Below are positions 1 to 6,435 of a DNA stretch of 9,684 bases, one piece after another. The translations under genes and the position numbers were made by a program. The number at the start of each line of letters is the position of its first letter. Within the stretch, counting starts at the first letter, position 1. The stretch comes from Bacteroidota bacterium. GTDB lineage: Bacteria > Bacteroidota > Bacteroidia > Chitinophagales > Chitinophagaceae. The DNA lies in assembly GCA_028876035.1 (NCBI GenBank), contig JAGWTK010000121.1:1-9684 (forward strand). The letters are read 5' to 3'. The notes under the pieces are model-generated. The model was not told the origin of the DNA. It did not search any database and was given only the letters and a program-made list of their open reading frames with translations.

Positions 1-175
1 TGTACTCTGTACTCTGTACCCTGTACCTCTCAGGATGCTGAAGCCCGAACGTTTGCTACACAGGGGTATCTATGTACTAAGTACTTTGTACTCTGTACTC
101 TGTACCCTGTACCTCTCAGGATGCTGAAGCGCCCCGAACGTTTGCTACACAGAGGTATCTATGTACTATGTACTT
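1..175. repeat. Two tandem 86/89-bp intergenic modules
   Basis: The stretch 1-86 is repeated at 87-175 with one 3-bp insertion (in the GAAGC/CCCGAAC part) and two substitutions. Each module is a short 7-bp array (four TGTACYY units at 1-28 and 87-114), a non-periodic core of about 37-40 bp (29-65 and 115-154) containing CCCGAACGTTTGCTACAC, and a second 7-bp array (GTATCTA, TGTACTA, AGTACTT in the first copy). The first copy begins at the window edge, so the run may continue to the left. This is seen directly in the sequence. There is no coding potential. It is not a CRISPR array, because the repeat units are contiguous and no unique spacers separate them. Confidence 0.9.
110..157. other. Inverted repeat enclosing the module core
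   Basis: TACCTCT at 110-116 is the exact reverse complement of AGAGGTA at 151-157, with a 34-base loop made of the module core. The first module has the same pair at 24-30 and 62-68 with one change, which leaves a T-G wobble if the plus strand is transcribed but a C-A mismatch in minus-strand RNA. The flanking arrays carry the self-complementary GTAC every 7 bp, so the stem could extend imperfectly outward. No T-run follows, so this is not a standard intrinsic terminator. A role at the 3' end of the minus-strand transcript ending at 208 is inference. Confidence 0.45.
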
Positions 176-210
176 TGTACTTTGTACCAGATACCAGATA
201 CCCGATACTA
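155..210 (-). repeat. 7-bp array (nnGTAYM) starting at a stop codon
   Basis: Read on the minus strand from 210 down to 155, eight contiguous 7-bp units of the form nnGTAYM are visible; the last is TAGATAC. The first unit, TAGTATC (210-204), begins with the TAG stop codon of the 98-residue gene. The period does not continue into the coding sequence. The same unit family, in the same relative orientation, follows the tRNA-Gly gene at 6138-6172. Confidence 0.85.
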
Positions 211-504
211 ATTCAACTGCAAATGCGGCAACCGGTAGGTCAGTCCATCCACGACAAACAATTCATCGATATCGTAGATCCAATATTTAAAAAGGGGTGA
301 TGCGGCAAGGTATTCATCTACCGCTGCCTTGTCTTCGGCATTGATCGTGATCCAGATTTTTTTGCTCTCGAGTGAAACGGCGTAGTGATCAATGATCTCC
401 TTATTGATAAGCGTATTGATGTATTTCCGGTGTCGGGGTATCAGCGCATTCATTTCCTCGTCGATTTCAAAGCTGATGGTTACCAGGAACTTCTTTCTCT
501 CCAT
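208..504 (-). CDS. Small dimeric alpha/beta-barrel-like protein
   Basis: This is a 98-residue cytoplasmic protein with no signal peptide or membrane segment. The pattern is a beta strand (KFLVTISFEID, residues 5-15), a charged helix with a basic patch (RHRKY), a strand (KKIWITINAED, about 48-58), a helix, and the motif ASPLFKYWIYDIDELFVVD (about 68-86). That arrangement, especially the SPLFKYW stretch, resembles the ferredoxin-like fold of muconolactone isomerase and YciI-type proteins. This is family inference from pattern only; no catalytic residue can be assigned and isomerase activity is not implied. It lies 78 bp downstream of mtaB on the same strand and is probably cotranscribed with it. 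An AGGAAG stretch lies about a dozen bases before the ATG. Its stop codon opens a 7-bp array. Confidence 0.75.
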   Translation of the reverse strand: MERKKFLVTISFEIDEEMNALIPRHRKYINTLINKEIIDHYAVSLESKKIWITINAEDKAAVDEYLAASPLFKYWIYDIDELFVVDGLTYRLPHLQLN

Positions 505-582
505 GACGGTCTGTCTTCCTTTTTTTATATAACGGGAAAGCGCATCAAAAAGTTTCCCAATGTTTTGGTAAATCGGGAAAAA

Positions 583-1848
583 TTATATTGTCCAATCCAC
601 GATTTTATTTACCCATTCCGGGCGGTGGGGTGTGGTTACACGAATGTAATTGTCGGTATACCCTTCCATCATCTCATTTTTGGAAAAAGCTTCGAATAAA
701 ACGGGGCGCGACTGTCCCATATGCTGCTGCGTAAAGTACTGCATCTTCATATAGGATAGGTTCCGCAGCTGTTTGTTCCTGGCAAGGCGGGTATTGATCG
801 GTACCACGGGCTTTATCTCCAGTGCCCGGGTATGGTCGCGTTCAGAATAGGTAAACACGTGCAGGTAAGAGATATCAAGATCGTGTAAGAAAGCATGCGT
901 CTCTTCAAAATCTGCCTGCGTTTCACCGGGAAATCCAACGATCACATCAACCCCAATCGCACAATGCGGCATCAATTGTTTGATCAAACGCACACGATCG
1001 GCATATAACTCCCGCTGGTAACGGCGGCGCATCAACCCCAGGATTTTATTGCTCCCGCTCTGCAGCGGAATATGAAAATGCGGCATAAAACGCCTGCTTG
1101 CCGCAACAAATTCAATGATATCGTTGGTTAGCAGGTTGGGCTCGATCGACGATATCCGGTACCGTTCAATACCATCCACCTGTTCCAGCGCCTGCACCAG
1201 TCCATAGAAATTTTCTTTTTCCTCCATTCCGTTGCTTCCTCTTCCAAAATCGCCCAGGTTTACGCCGGTAAGAATAATCTCTTTCACCCCCTTTTCCGCC
1301 AGCTCCTGCGCCGTTTTTACCACGTTGGCAATACTATCGCTCCGGCTTTTTCCCCTTGCCATCGGGATGGTGCAGAAAGAACAGCTGTAATCACATCCAT
1401 CCTGCACCTTCAAAAACGTGCGCGTGCGGTCGTTGATGGAATAACCAGGTACAAAGCCAGTCAGCTCGTCGACGTCACAACTGCATATTTTGGCGCTATC
1501 GCCCTTGCTCAGTTCTTTCAGGTGATGGGCGATATTAAACTTCTCAGCGGCGCCCAATACCAGGTCAACGCCGGGAATGGCGGCAATTTCGGCGGGTTTC
1601 AACTGGGCATAACAACCCGTAATGACCACCAGGCTTTCGGGCGACTGTCGCTGCAAGCGCCGCACCAGGTGCCGGCATTCTTTGTCGGCATTATCGGTTA
1701 CAGAACAGGTATTGATGACATACACATCGGCGGGCTCTTCAAAATTCCTTTTCTCAAAGCCTTCGTTTTCAAGCATCCGCGAAATAGCAGAGGTCTCCGA
1801 AAAATTCAGCTTACAGCCCAACGTATGAAAGGCAACGGTCTTCGACAT
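583..1848 (-). CDS. mtaB: tRNA (t6A37) methylthiotransferase MtaB
   Basis: A radical-SAM methylthiotransferase that converts N6-threonylcarbamoyl-adenosine to its 2-methylthio form at position 37 of ANN-decoding tRNAs. With the start at 1848 it has 421 residues. The N-terminal UPF0004 domain holds the three cluster cysteines: C12 (TLGCKLN), C48 (INTCSVT) and C79 (ITGCYAQ). The radical-SAM triad C152-x3-C156-x2-C159 sits in QDGCDYSCSFCTIP. The FHIPLQSGSNKIL and IVGFPGET motifs are present. The C-terminus is a short TRAM-like segment. LGCKLN and the domain order favour MtaB over MiaB or RimO. An upstream GTG or ATG would add 11 residues (from 1881), but the family begins close to MSKTVAFHTLGCK, and a -7-like box lies just before 1848. 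The 98-residue gene follows on the same strand. Confidence 0.95.
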   Translation of the reverse strand: MSKTVAFHTLGCKLNFSETSAISRMLENEGFEKRNFEEPADVYVINTCSVTDNADKECRHLVRRLQRQSPESLVVITGCYAQLKPAEIAAIPGVDLVLGAAEKFNIAHHLKELSKGDSAKICSCDVDELTGFVPGYSINDRTRTFLKVQDGCDYSCSFCTIPMARGKSRSDSIANVVKTAQELAEKGVKEIILTGVNLGDFGRGSNGMEEKENFYGLVQALEQVDGIERYRISSIEPNLLTNDIIEFVAASRRFMPHFHIPLQSGSNKILGLMRRRYQRELYADRVRLIKQLMPHCAIGVDVIVGFPGETQADFEETHAFLHDLDISYLHVFTYSERDHTRALEIKPVVPINTRLARNKQLRNLSYMKMQYFTQQHMGQSRPVLFEAFSKNEMMEGYTDNYIRVTTPHRPEWVNKIVDWTI

Positions 1849-2047
1849 GGGCCGCAAAATTAGTGAAAAATGGGCAGTCACACGGTCTGGCCGGGCCTGT
1901 CCATTTAGATTTCGGCGTCTGATAACCAGCGTTTAGATTTGTTTTTTGGGACGGGCATTGGGCCATAGCCAAACATTTGTTGTGTCACTCACTGCAACAT
2001 TTGCACTGGTTTCGGCTTCCGTAGTTCCTGACCGAATACACCGTTAC
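1849..2047. other. Divergent intergenic region, mtaB / DUF4258
   Basis: These 199 bases separate divergent genes, so they should hold both promoters. A direct repeat of TTTAGATTT occurs at 1904-1912 and 1932-1940 (28-bp spacing). For the rightward gene, TTTG at 1976-1979 and AACATTTG at 1996-2003 (one mismatch from TAnnTTTG, 16-bp gap) could be a weak -33/-7 pair. No 7-bp array is present, unlike every other gap of similar size here; this is also the only gap that does not lie downstream of a gene. Confidence 0.5.
1855..1862 (-). promoter_or_regulatory. Possible Bacteroidota -7 box for mtaB
   Basis: The minus strand reads TAATTTTG, an exact match to the Bacteroidota primary-sigma -7 consensus TAnnTTTG, ending only 6 bases before the ATG at 1848. 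No clear TTG -33 element is seen at the expected distance. If real, the transcript would be leaderless or nearly so, which would exclude the longer start at 1881. An 8-base degenerate motif alone is weak evidence. Confidence 0.35.
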
Positions 2048-2494
2048 ATGAAAAAAGCTTTTCCTTACCTGCTCCTCGCTGCCATGGTCATCCTCGCCCT
2101 GGTTATAAAGCGTTGCAGGACGACGCCGGTCAATGATAACAACCCGCGCAGGACCCATTCGGAAACCGACAACACCAACCGCAACAATGGGCTTGATCGC
2201 CGGGCGAGTTACCTCGAGTACACCCAACATGCGAAATGCCGAATGGAATGCCGGCACATTACCCGGTCTGAAGTGGAATACATTCTCCAAAACGGTGAAA
2301 TCAACTACCGGAAAAGTGAAGCCACCGGCCGGCCTTGTCCCACCTACGCGCTCGAAGGGTATTCGCCCGAACACCAGCACCTCCGCATCGTATTTGCCCA
2401 ATGCGATTATAAAACCAAGGTAGTCACCTGTATTGACCTCGACCAGGATTTTGAATGCCATTGTCCGGGTGATAACAACAAACACGAACAATAG
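2048..2494 (+). CDS. Membrane-anchored DUF4258 protein
   Basis: A protein of 148 residues when started at the ATG at 2048; an upstream start at 1946 would add 34 residues with no recognisable role in front of the hydrophobic N-terminus. Residues 5-20 form one membrane segment (FPYLLLAAMVILALVI), followed by KRCR and a polar Asn/Thr-rich linker to about residue 52. The rest matches the DUF4258 pattern: YTQHAKCRMECRHITRSEVEYIL, GEINYRKSEATGRPCPTY, then LRIVFAQCDYKTKVVTCIDLD. Eight cysteines (23, 64, 68, 97, 119, 128, 137, 139) are present, including CxxxC and a terminal CHC, which suggests metal or disulfide binding. No lipobox is visible. The function of the family is not established. plsC starts 5 bp downstream, so the two are probably one operon. 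Confidence 0.8.
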   Translation: MKKAFPYLLLAAMVILALVIKRCRTTPVNDNNPRRTHSETDNTNRNNGLDRRASYLEYTQHAKCRMECRHITRSEVEYILQNGEINYRKSEATGRPCPTYALEGYSPEHQHLRIVFAQCDYKTKVVTCIDLDQDFECHCPGDNNKHEQ

Positions 2495-2499
2495 CACGC

Positions 2500-3237
2500 A
2501 TGCGAACAATCTTTTCCTTTTTATACAGCGTTTATGCGATGCTGTTATTTGTGCTCCTGCTGCTGATCATTTTCCCTTTCGTTTTGCCGGCGGCCTTCCT
2601 GGGCAAACTGAAGGGCGGCAATTGGATCTACCGTGTTTGCTGTTTCTGGGCCGATGCCTGGTTCCTGCTTATTGGCATGTGGGCACCCATTAGCTGGCGC
2701 TCGAGACAGCCTCTGCCCGCTGAACAATTCATCTTTGTCGCCAACCATATATCCTACATGGACGTGCCGATGATTGTGAAATGCATTCGCCGGCCACTGC
2801 GCGCACTCGGCAAGGCGGAGTTGGCGAAAGTGCCCATATTCGGTTTTCTCTACCGCTATGCGGCGATACTGGTCGACCGCAGTGATCCCGAAAAAAGAAA
2901 AAAAAGTGTGGTGCAACTGAAATCGGTGCTCCGAAACGGTATTTCAATTTTTATTTTTCCGGAAGGAACGTTTAATATGGGCAACACGCCGTTGAAAGAC
3001 TTTTACGATGGGGCTTTTCGCATCGCCATAGAGACACAAACACCACTTTATCCCGTTATTTTTCCCGATACCCTGCAACGCCTTCATTACCGATCTATCT
3101 TTAGTTTTACACCCGGAAAATGCAGGGCTATCTTCCTGGAACCGGTACCGGTAAGCGGACTAACCATCGATGATCTGCCCGCGTTGAAAGAGAAAGTATA
3201 CAGGATGATGGAGCAAGCTTTAGTCGATAGTCCTTAG
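2500..3237 (+). CDS. plsC: PlsC-type 1-acylglycerol-3-phosphate acyltransferase
   Basis: Predicted to acylate lysophosphatidic acid to phosphatidic acid at the inner membrane, a step of phospholipid synthesis. It has 245 residues, about the usual length. A hydrophobic N-terminal segment (about 5-34) and a second at 49-63 precede the acyltransferase domain. Motif I is N82-H83-x4-D88 (NHISYMD), motif II lies around AILVDRSD (122-129), motif III is FPEGT (153-157), and motif IV is around YPVIFPD (184-190). Exact acceptor specificity cannot be read, and other PlsC-superfamily lysophospholipid acyltransferases remain possible. The start follows the DUF4258 stop by 5 bp. The last five residues, LVDSP, and the stop are encoded by the first units of a TAGTCnn repeat array, so the natural C-terminus may have been altered. 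Confidence 0.88.
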   Translation: MRTIFSFLYSVYAMLLFVLLLLIIFPFVLPAAFLGKLKGGNWIYRVCCFWADAWFLLIGMWAPISWRSRQPLPAEQFIFVANHISYMDVPMIVKCIRRPLRALGKAELAKVPIFGFLYRYAAILVDRSDPEKRKKSVVQLKSVLRNGISIFIFPEGTFNMGNTPLKDFYDGAFRIAIETQTPLYPVIFPDTLQRLHYRSIFSFTPGKCRAIFLEPVPVSGLTIDDLPALKEKVYRMMEQALVDSP

Positions 3238-3297
3238 TCATTAGTCTTTAGTCTTTAGTCATTAGTCCTTAGTCGGTAGTCGGTAGTCTTTAGTCGA
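3221..3297 (+). repeat. Eleven-unit 7-bp array (TAGTCnn)
   Basis: Eleven contiguous units, each with invariant TAGTC followed by two variable bases, run without any slip from 3221 to 3297; a degenerate TAGCCCA follows. The array overlaps the 3' end of plsC. The TAGs of units one and two are out of frame, and that of unit three (3235-3237) is the stop codon. Because 7 leaves remainder 1 when divided by 3, any three successive units put TAG in all three frames. The same family, in the same orientation relative to its gene, follows the permease gene at 8717-8751. Confidence 0.95.
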
Positions 3298-3340
3298 TAG
3301 CCCAGCGTTCTGGTTCCTTTTTCATAGCGGGTGGAATTGC

Positions 3341-3375
3341 TAAAAGTGAAAATGCAAAAAGTAAAATCATTAATG
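3341..3375 (+). repeat. Degenerate 7-bp array (nAAAAnn)
   Basis: AAAA recurs at exactly 7-bp steps (3342, 3349, 3356, 3363) across four units, with a weak fifth. It is separated from the TAGTC array by a core of about 40 bp (3301-3340) containing CTGGTTCC and TTTTTC. A similar arrangement, on the opposite strand, appears around 6250-6300. A second core (3376-3432) follows and contains a perfect 10-bp palindrome, GCACCGGTGC, at 3410-3419. Confidence 0.65.
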
Positions 3376-3432
3376 CTGCGCTACGCTCTTTCACAATATC
3401 ACGCTGCTAGCACCGGTGCCGGGACATCGTAT

Positions 3433-3467
3433 CAAAGAACTTTAAACTTTAAACCTTAAACATTCGA
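3433..3467 (+). repeat. 7-bp array (CTTTAAA-like) abutting the priA start
   Basis: Five 7-bp units run from 3433 to 3467: CAAAGAA, two CTTTAAA, CCTTAAA and a degenerate CATTCGA. The array ends at the base before the TTG start codon of priA, so it occupies the whole ribosome-binding region. It also supplies an in-frame TAA (3450-3452), which rules out a longer PriA. Confidence 0.8.
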
Positions 3468-5957
3468 TTGTCAAATCCTGCTTCCAATACAAACACTTTT
3501 TTTCCAATTAAACACAACTTCTACGCCGAGGTCATCATCCCCCTCGCCCTGCCACGCAACTATACCTGGGCCATTCCACCGCACCTGGAAAAAGAAGTGC
3601 TGGTGGGAGCCAGGGTAGAAGTGATGTTGCGCAACAAAAAGTACGCGGGCCTGGTGAAACGCATCCACCCGGATGCACCGGAAGCTTTCGAACCGCGCGA
3701 GTTGTTGAATGTGTTGGACCAGGAACCCATTGTATACCAGCGCCAGCTGGAACTCTGGGAATGGATGGCATCCTACTACCTGTGCAGTGAAGGTGAAGTG
3801 ATGCAGGCCGCCCTGCCAACCCATTTCAAACTGAGCAGCGAAACCATTCTCCTGTACAATGAAGAAGCAGGTGATGACTTCAGTGCGCTTGACAACGACG
3901 AGTTCGTAGTAGCAGAAGCGCTGCTGATCAAAAAGGAGCTCCGCCTGAATGAAGTTCAGCAGTTGCTCGACGCACGGTATGTTTACCCCGTCATCAAGCG
4001 CCTCATCGATAAAGGCGTTTGCATGGTGTGGGAGGAACTGCAACACCAGTACAAAGAGAAAAAGGAAACCTATATTCTCCTCAGCCCGCAGTACGCCGAC
4101 GAAGATGCGCTCAGCGACTTGCTCAACAACTGGGGAAGGGCGCCCAAACAGATGGAACTGCTGCTGTCTTTTCTGCACATTTCCAAAACAGAAGGTGAAG
4201 TAACGCAGGCTGCTTTGTTGAAAAAATCCGGCGCCAGCGCAGCGCAGCTAAAATCATTGGTTGATAAACAAGTGCTCATCCAGGAAAAAAGAACCGTCGA
4301 CCGGATCAAATATCTCCCGAAAGCGATCAATACAAATTTTGAACTGAGCGAAGCGCAGCAAATTGCACTCGGGCAGGTAAGGGCTTCCCTGTCAGAAAAA
4401 AATGTTTGTCTCCTGCATGGCATCACTTCCAGCGGTAAAACACAGCTCTATATTAAATTAATGGTGGAAGCGCTTGGTCGTGGCGAACAGGTGCTGTATA
4501 TGCTTCCGGAGATTGCACTAACGGCACAGGTTATACGCCGTTTGCAGATACATTTTGGTGGCTATATCCTCATTTATCATTCTAAGTTCAGCCAGCAGGA
4601 GCGTGTGGAAATATGGAATAAAGTGAAAACCGGGGAAGCACGGATCGTCCTTGGCGCGCGTTCTGCCTTGTTTTTGCCTTTTGATAAACTTGGTCTTGTT
4701 ATCTGCGACGAAGAACACGATACCTCTTTCAAGCAACAGGATCCGGCGCCGCGTTACCATGCGCGCGATGCCGCCGTGTATTTTGCTTCTTTATTTGGCG
4801 CAAAAACCTTGTTGGGCAGTGCCAGTCCATCGGTTGAAAGTTATTACAATGCGCAGTCGGGTAAATACGGACTGGTAGAACTCAACGAACGTTATGGCAA
4901 TATCCCACTGCCCGCGATTGAAATGGTGGATACACGCCAGGTGAAAACGCCCAATCGTGAAAAGGTAATGGTATCACCCGCATTGCAGGACGCTATCCAG
5001 GCTGCACTAACTGCGGGGCAACAGGTAATATTATTTCAGAACAGGAGGGGCTATTCACCTTACCAGGTATGCCAAACCTGTGGCTGGATACCCCATTGCA
5101 AACAATGCGATGTGTCGCTCAGTTACCATAAAACCAGGGGGAAATTACTTTGTCATTATTGCGGCACTGTTTACCCGTTGGTGCATACCTGTGAAGCTTG
5201 CGGCAACCACCTTTTCGCCCAACAGAATTTCGGAACAGAGAGAATCGAAGAGTCATTGCAGGAAATCTTCCCCCAGGCAAAGATTGCACGCATGGATGCG
5301 GACAGCATCAAAGGCAAGCACGGGCACGACGCGCTGATACAGCTGTTTGAGCAAAAGCGGGTAGACATACTCGTTGGAACGCAAATGGTAGTGAAGGGGC
5401 TTGACTTCGATAATGTGGCTTTGGTGGGCATTCTTGATGCAGATGCGATTCTTGGTTTTACGGATTTCAGGGTGTATGAACGCGGGTTTCAATTGATGGA
5501 ACAGGTGAGCGGCCGCGCCGGGCGCAAAGGAAAACAAGGAGGCGTATTGGTGCAAACACGCAATCCGCAGCACCCGGTATTGTTGAAGGTGCAGCAACAC
5601 GATTACAAAGGCTTTTACCTCGAGGAAATCGAAGCAAGGAAACAGTTCGCTTACCCGCCCTTTACCCGCATCATCCATATCACTTTCCGGCACAAAGACG
5701 CCAATACGGTGCAATCGGCCGCTTTGTTTTTCGCGAATCAGTTAAAGCAATACATGAGTGGGTGGCTAATTGGTCCTGCACCACCCGTTGTCAACCGTGT
5801 CCGCAATCTCTACCTGATGGAACTCATGCTGAAGCTCCCGAGGGATGGTGCTACGATTCAACAGGCCAAACAGCTCATCCACACGTCGACTGCGCTTATG
5901 CATGCGGATAAGAATTTCAGGAGCGTGCAGGTAATTCCGGATATCGATCCGATTTAA
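3468..5957 (+). CDS. priA: Primosomal helicase PriA
   Basis: A replication-restart 3'-5' helicase that binds stalled forks and loads the primosome. At 829 residues it is longer than E. coli PriA (732). Residues 18-40 (YAEVIIPLALPRNYTWAIP) are the conserved start of the 3'-DNA-binding domain. The helicase motifs are Walker A GITSSGKT (318-325), DEEH (414-417) and SGRAGR (681-686, motif VI). Four CxxC pairs give the eight zinc ligands C535, C538, C544, C547, C562, C565, C575 and C578. All key residues are present. The start is TTG at 3468; the only upstream in-frame alternative before the TAA at 3450 is ATT, and no ATG lies before the conserved N-terminus. The stop codon is the first triplet of a TAAGATn array. 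The gene stands alone. Confidence 0.95.
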   Translation: MSNPASNTNTFFPIKHNFYAEVIIPLALPRNYTWAIPPHLEKEVLVGARVEVMLRNKKYAGLVKRIHPDAPEAFEPRELLNVLDQEPIVYQRQLELWEWMASYYLCSEGEVMQAALPTHFKLSSETILLYNEEAGDDFSALDNDEFVVAEALLIKKELRLNEVQQLLDARYVYPVIKRLIDKGVCMVWEELQHQYKEKKETYILLSPQYADEDALSDLLNNWGRAPKQMELLLSFLHISKTEGEVTQAALLKKSGASAAQLKSLVDKQVLIQEKRTVDRIKYLPKAINTNFELSEAQQIALGQVRASLSEKNVCLLHGITSSGKTQLYIKLMVEALGRGEQVLYMLPEIALTAQVIRRLQIHFGGYILIYHSKFSQQERVEIWNKVKTGEARIVLGARSALFLPFDKLGLVICDEEHDTSFKQQDPAPRYHARDAAVYFASLFGAKTLLGSASPSVESYYNAQSGKYGLVELNERYGNIPLPAIEMVDTRQVKTPNREKVMVSPALQDAIQAALTAGQQVILFQNRRGYSPYQVCQTCGWIPHCKQCDVSLSYHKTRGKLLCHYCGTVYPLVHTCEACGNHLFAQQNFGTERIEESLQEIFPQAKIARMDADSIKGKHGHDALIQLFEQKRVDILVGTQMVVKGLDFDNVALVGILDADAILGFTDFRVYERGFQLMEQVSGRAGRKGKQGGVLVQTRNPQHPVLLKVQQHDYKGFYLEEIEARKQFAYPPFTRIIHITFRHKDANTVQSAALFFANQLKQYMSGWLIGPAPPVVNRVRNLYLMELMLKLPRDGATIQQAKQLIHTSTALMHADKNFRSVQVIPDIDPI

Positions 5958-5983
5958 GATGTAAGATATTTTGATGTAAGATC
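5955..5983 (+). repeat. Short 7-bp array (TAAGATn) starting at the priA stop
   Basis: Units begin at 5955 (TAAGATG), 5962 (TAAGATA), 5969 (an 8-base degenerate unit) and 5977 (TAAGATC). The priA stop TAA (5955-5957) is the first triplet of the first unit. The array is short and one unit has slipped by a base, so the period is weaker than elsewhere. The remaining bases to 6056 are not periodic. TACATTAG at 6041-6048 is one mismatch from TAnnTTTG and could be the tRNA promoter -7 box, but no -33 element is seen. Confidence 0.7.
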
Positions 5984-6056
5984 GCTCCAGCGCCGGATTT
6001 CTGCGGACCTATTCAAGTCGCGGCATCGCATATATTTCTTTACATTAGCAGTAAAA

Positions 6057-6129
6057 GCGGAAGTAGCTCACCTGGTAGAGCGACAGCTTCCCAAGCTGTA
6101 GGTAGCGGGTTCGAGTCCCGTCTTCCGCT
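6057..6129 (+). tRNA. tRNA-Gly (anticodon CCC)
   Basis: A complete cloverleaf of 73 bases. The acceptor arm is GCGGAAG (6057-6063) with CTTCCGC (6122-6128), and the discriminator is T at 6129, as usual for bacterial tRNA-Gly. The D stem is GCTC/GAGC. The anticodon stem is ACAGC (6083-6087) with GCTGT (6095-6099) around the loop TTCCCAA; the anticodon CCC at 6090-6092 reads GGG. The T arm is GCGGG-TTCGAGT-CCCGT. The 3' CCA is not encoded. A 7-bp array begins about 8 bases after the 3' end. Confidence 0.96.
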
Positions 6130-6137
6130 CTGGTTGA

Positions 6138-6200
6138 GTATCGAGTACCAAGTACTTAGTATCTAGATACCCAGGTGTTACAAACGTCAAAAGATGCAGG
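6138..6200 (+). repeat. 7-bp array plus shared core after tRNA-Gly
   Basis: Four units of the form GTAYnnA (6138-6165) and a GATACCC unit (6166-6172) are followed by a core at 6173-6200 containing GTGTTACAAACGTC. Read on the minus strand, the region after the 98-residue gene has the same order: nnGTAYM units, TAGATACC, then GTGTAGCAAACGTTC. The match therefore covers array, junction and core in the same orientation relative to the upstream gene. The remaining bases to 6206 are not periodic. Confidence 0.75.
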
Positions 6201-6206
6201 CTACTA

Positions 6207-6230
6207 GTTAACACATTAGCACTTTTCTAT
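6207..6230. repeat. Short 8-bp repeat (ATTAGCAC-like)
   Basis: GTTAACAC at 6207-6214 and ATTAGCAC at 6215-6222 are followed by a weak third octamer. The second is identical in its ATTAGCAC core to octamers in the array after tolC. Between here and 6293 lies a non-periodic core containing GGAACCAGCG-like sequence; no gene is visible there. Confidence 0.45.
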
Positions 6231-6313
6231 CGCTGATGTCTAATGCAGTCGTGGCTAATTTGTTCCAGGGCGAGTCGCCGAAAAAAGGTGGAACCAGCGT
6301 TACCGGTGATCCC

Positions 6314-6353
6314 AATTTGCATACTTGCACACTAATTTGCTAATTTCTTACTT
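6314..6353. repeat. 8-bp array, distal copy after tolC
   Basis: Five octamers in register: AATTTGCA (6314), TACTTGCA (6322), CACTAATT (6330), TGCTAATT (6338) and TCTTACTT (6346). It is preceded by CCAGCG at 6294-6299 and GATCCCAATT at 6308-6317. The same pair, closed up to CCAGCGATCCCAATT, precedes the proximal array at 6388-6402. Two diverged copies of core plus array therefore sit in tandem. Confidence 0.65.
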
Positions 6354-6395
6354 CCCAAGCTGCGGAAAAGAGAAGGGACCTGCCATGCCAGCGAT

Positions 6396-6435
6396 CCCAA
6401 TTAGCACATTAGCAGATTTTCAGATTGGCACATTA
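6396..6435 (-). repeat. 8-bp array starting at the tolC stop
   Basis: Read on the minus strand from 6435, five octamers run without slip: TAATGTGC, CAATCTGA, AAATCTGC, TAATGTGC and TAATTGGG. The TAA stop of the TolC-family gene (6435-6433) is the first triplet of the first octamer. The unit is 8 bp rather than 7; 8 is also not a multiple of 3, so stop triplets again rotate through the frames. Confidence 0.85.

Noticed and set aside
1..175. CRISPR-like repeat array
   Set aside because: The 86/89-bp units are contiguous tandem copies with no unique spacers, and no cas gene is present.
1849..1881. Longer MtaB N-terminus
   Set aside because: The extra 11 residues are not part of the family, whose conserved start is the MSKTVAFHTLGCK-like segment, and a -7-like box lies within the extension.
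1946..2047. Longer start for the DUF4258 protein
   Set aside because: The 34 extra residues would bury the MKK-hydrophobic N-terminal anchor, and the stretch looks like promoter DNA.
1985..2509. 174-residue minus-strand ORF opposite the DUF4258 gene
   Set aside because: It is a shadow of the real gene; its product has no domain pattern, whereas the plus strand gives a recognisable DUF4258.
3298..3467. Intrinsic terminator after plsC
   Set aside because: The palindrome GCACCGGTGC at 3410-3419 has no T-run after it, and no GC-rich hairpin with T-tail is visible near the stop.
3471..4178. 235-residue minus-strand ORF opposite priA
   Set aside because: PriA is complete and conserved across this stretch on the plus strand; the antisense product is low in recognisable motifs.
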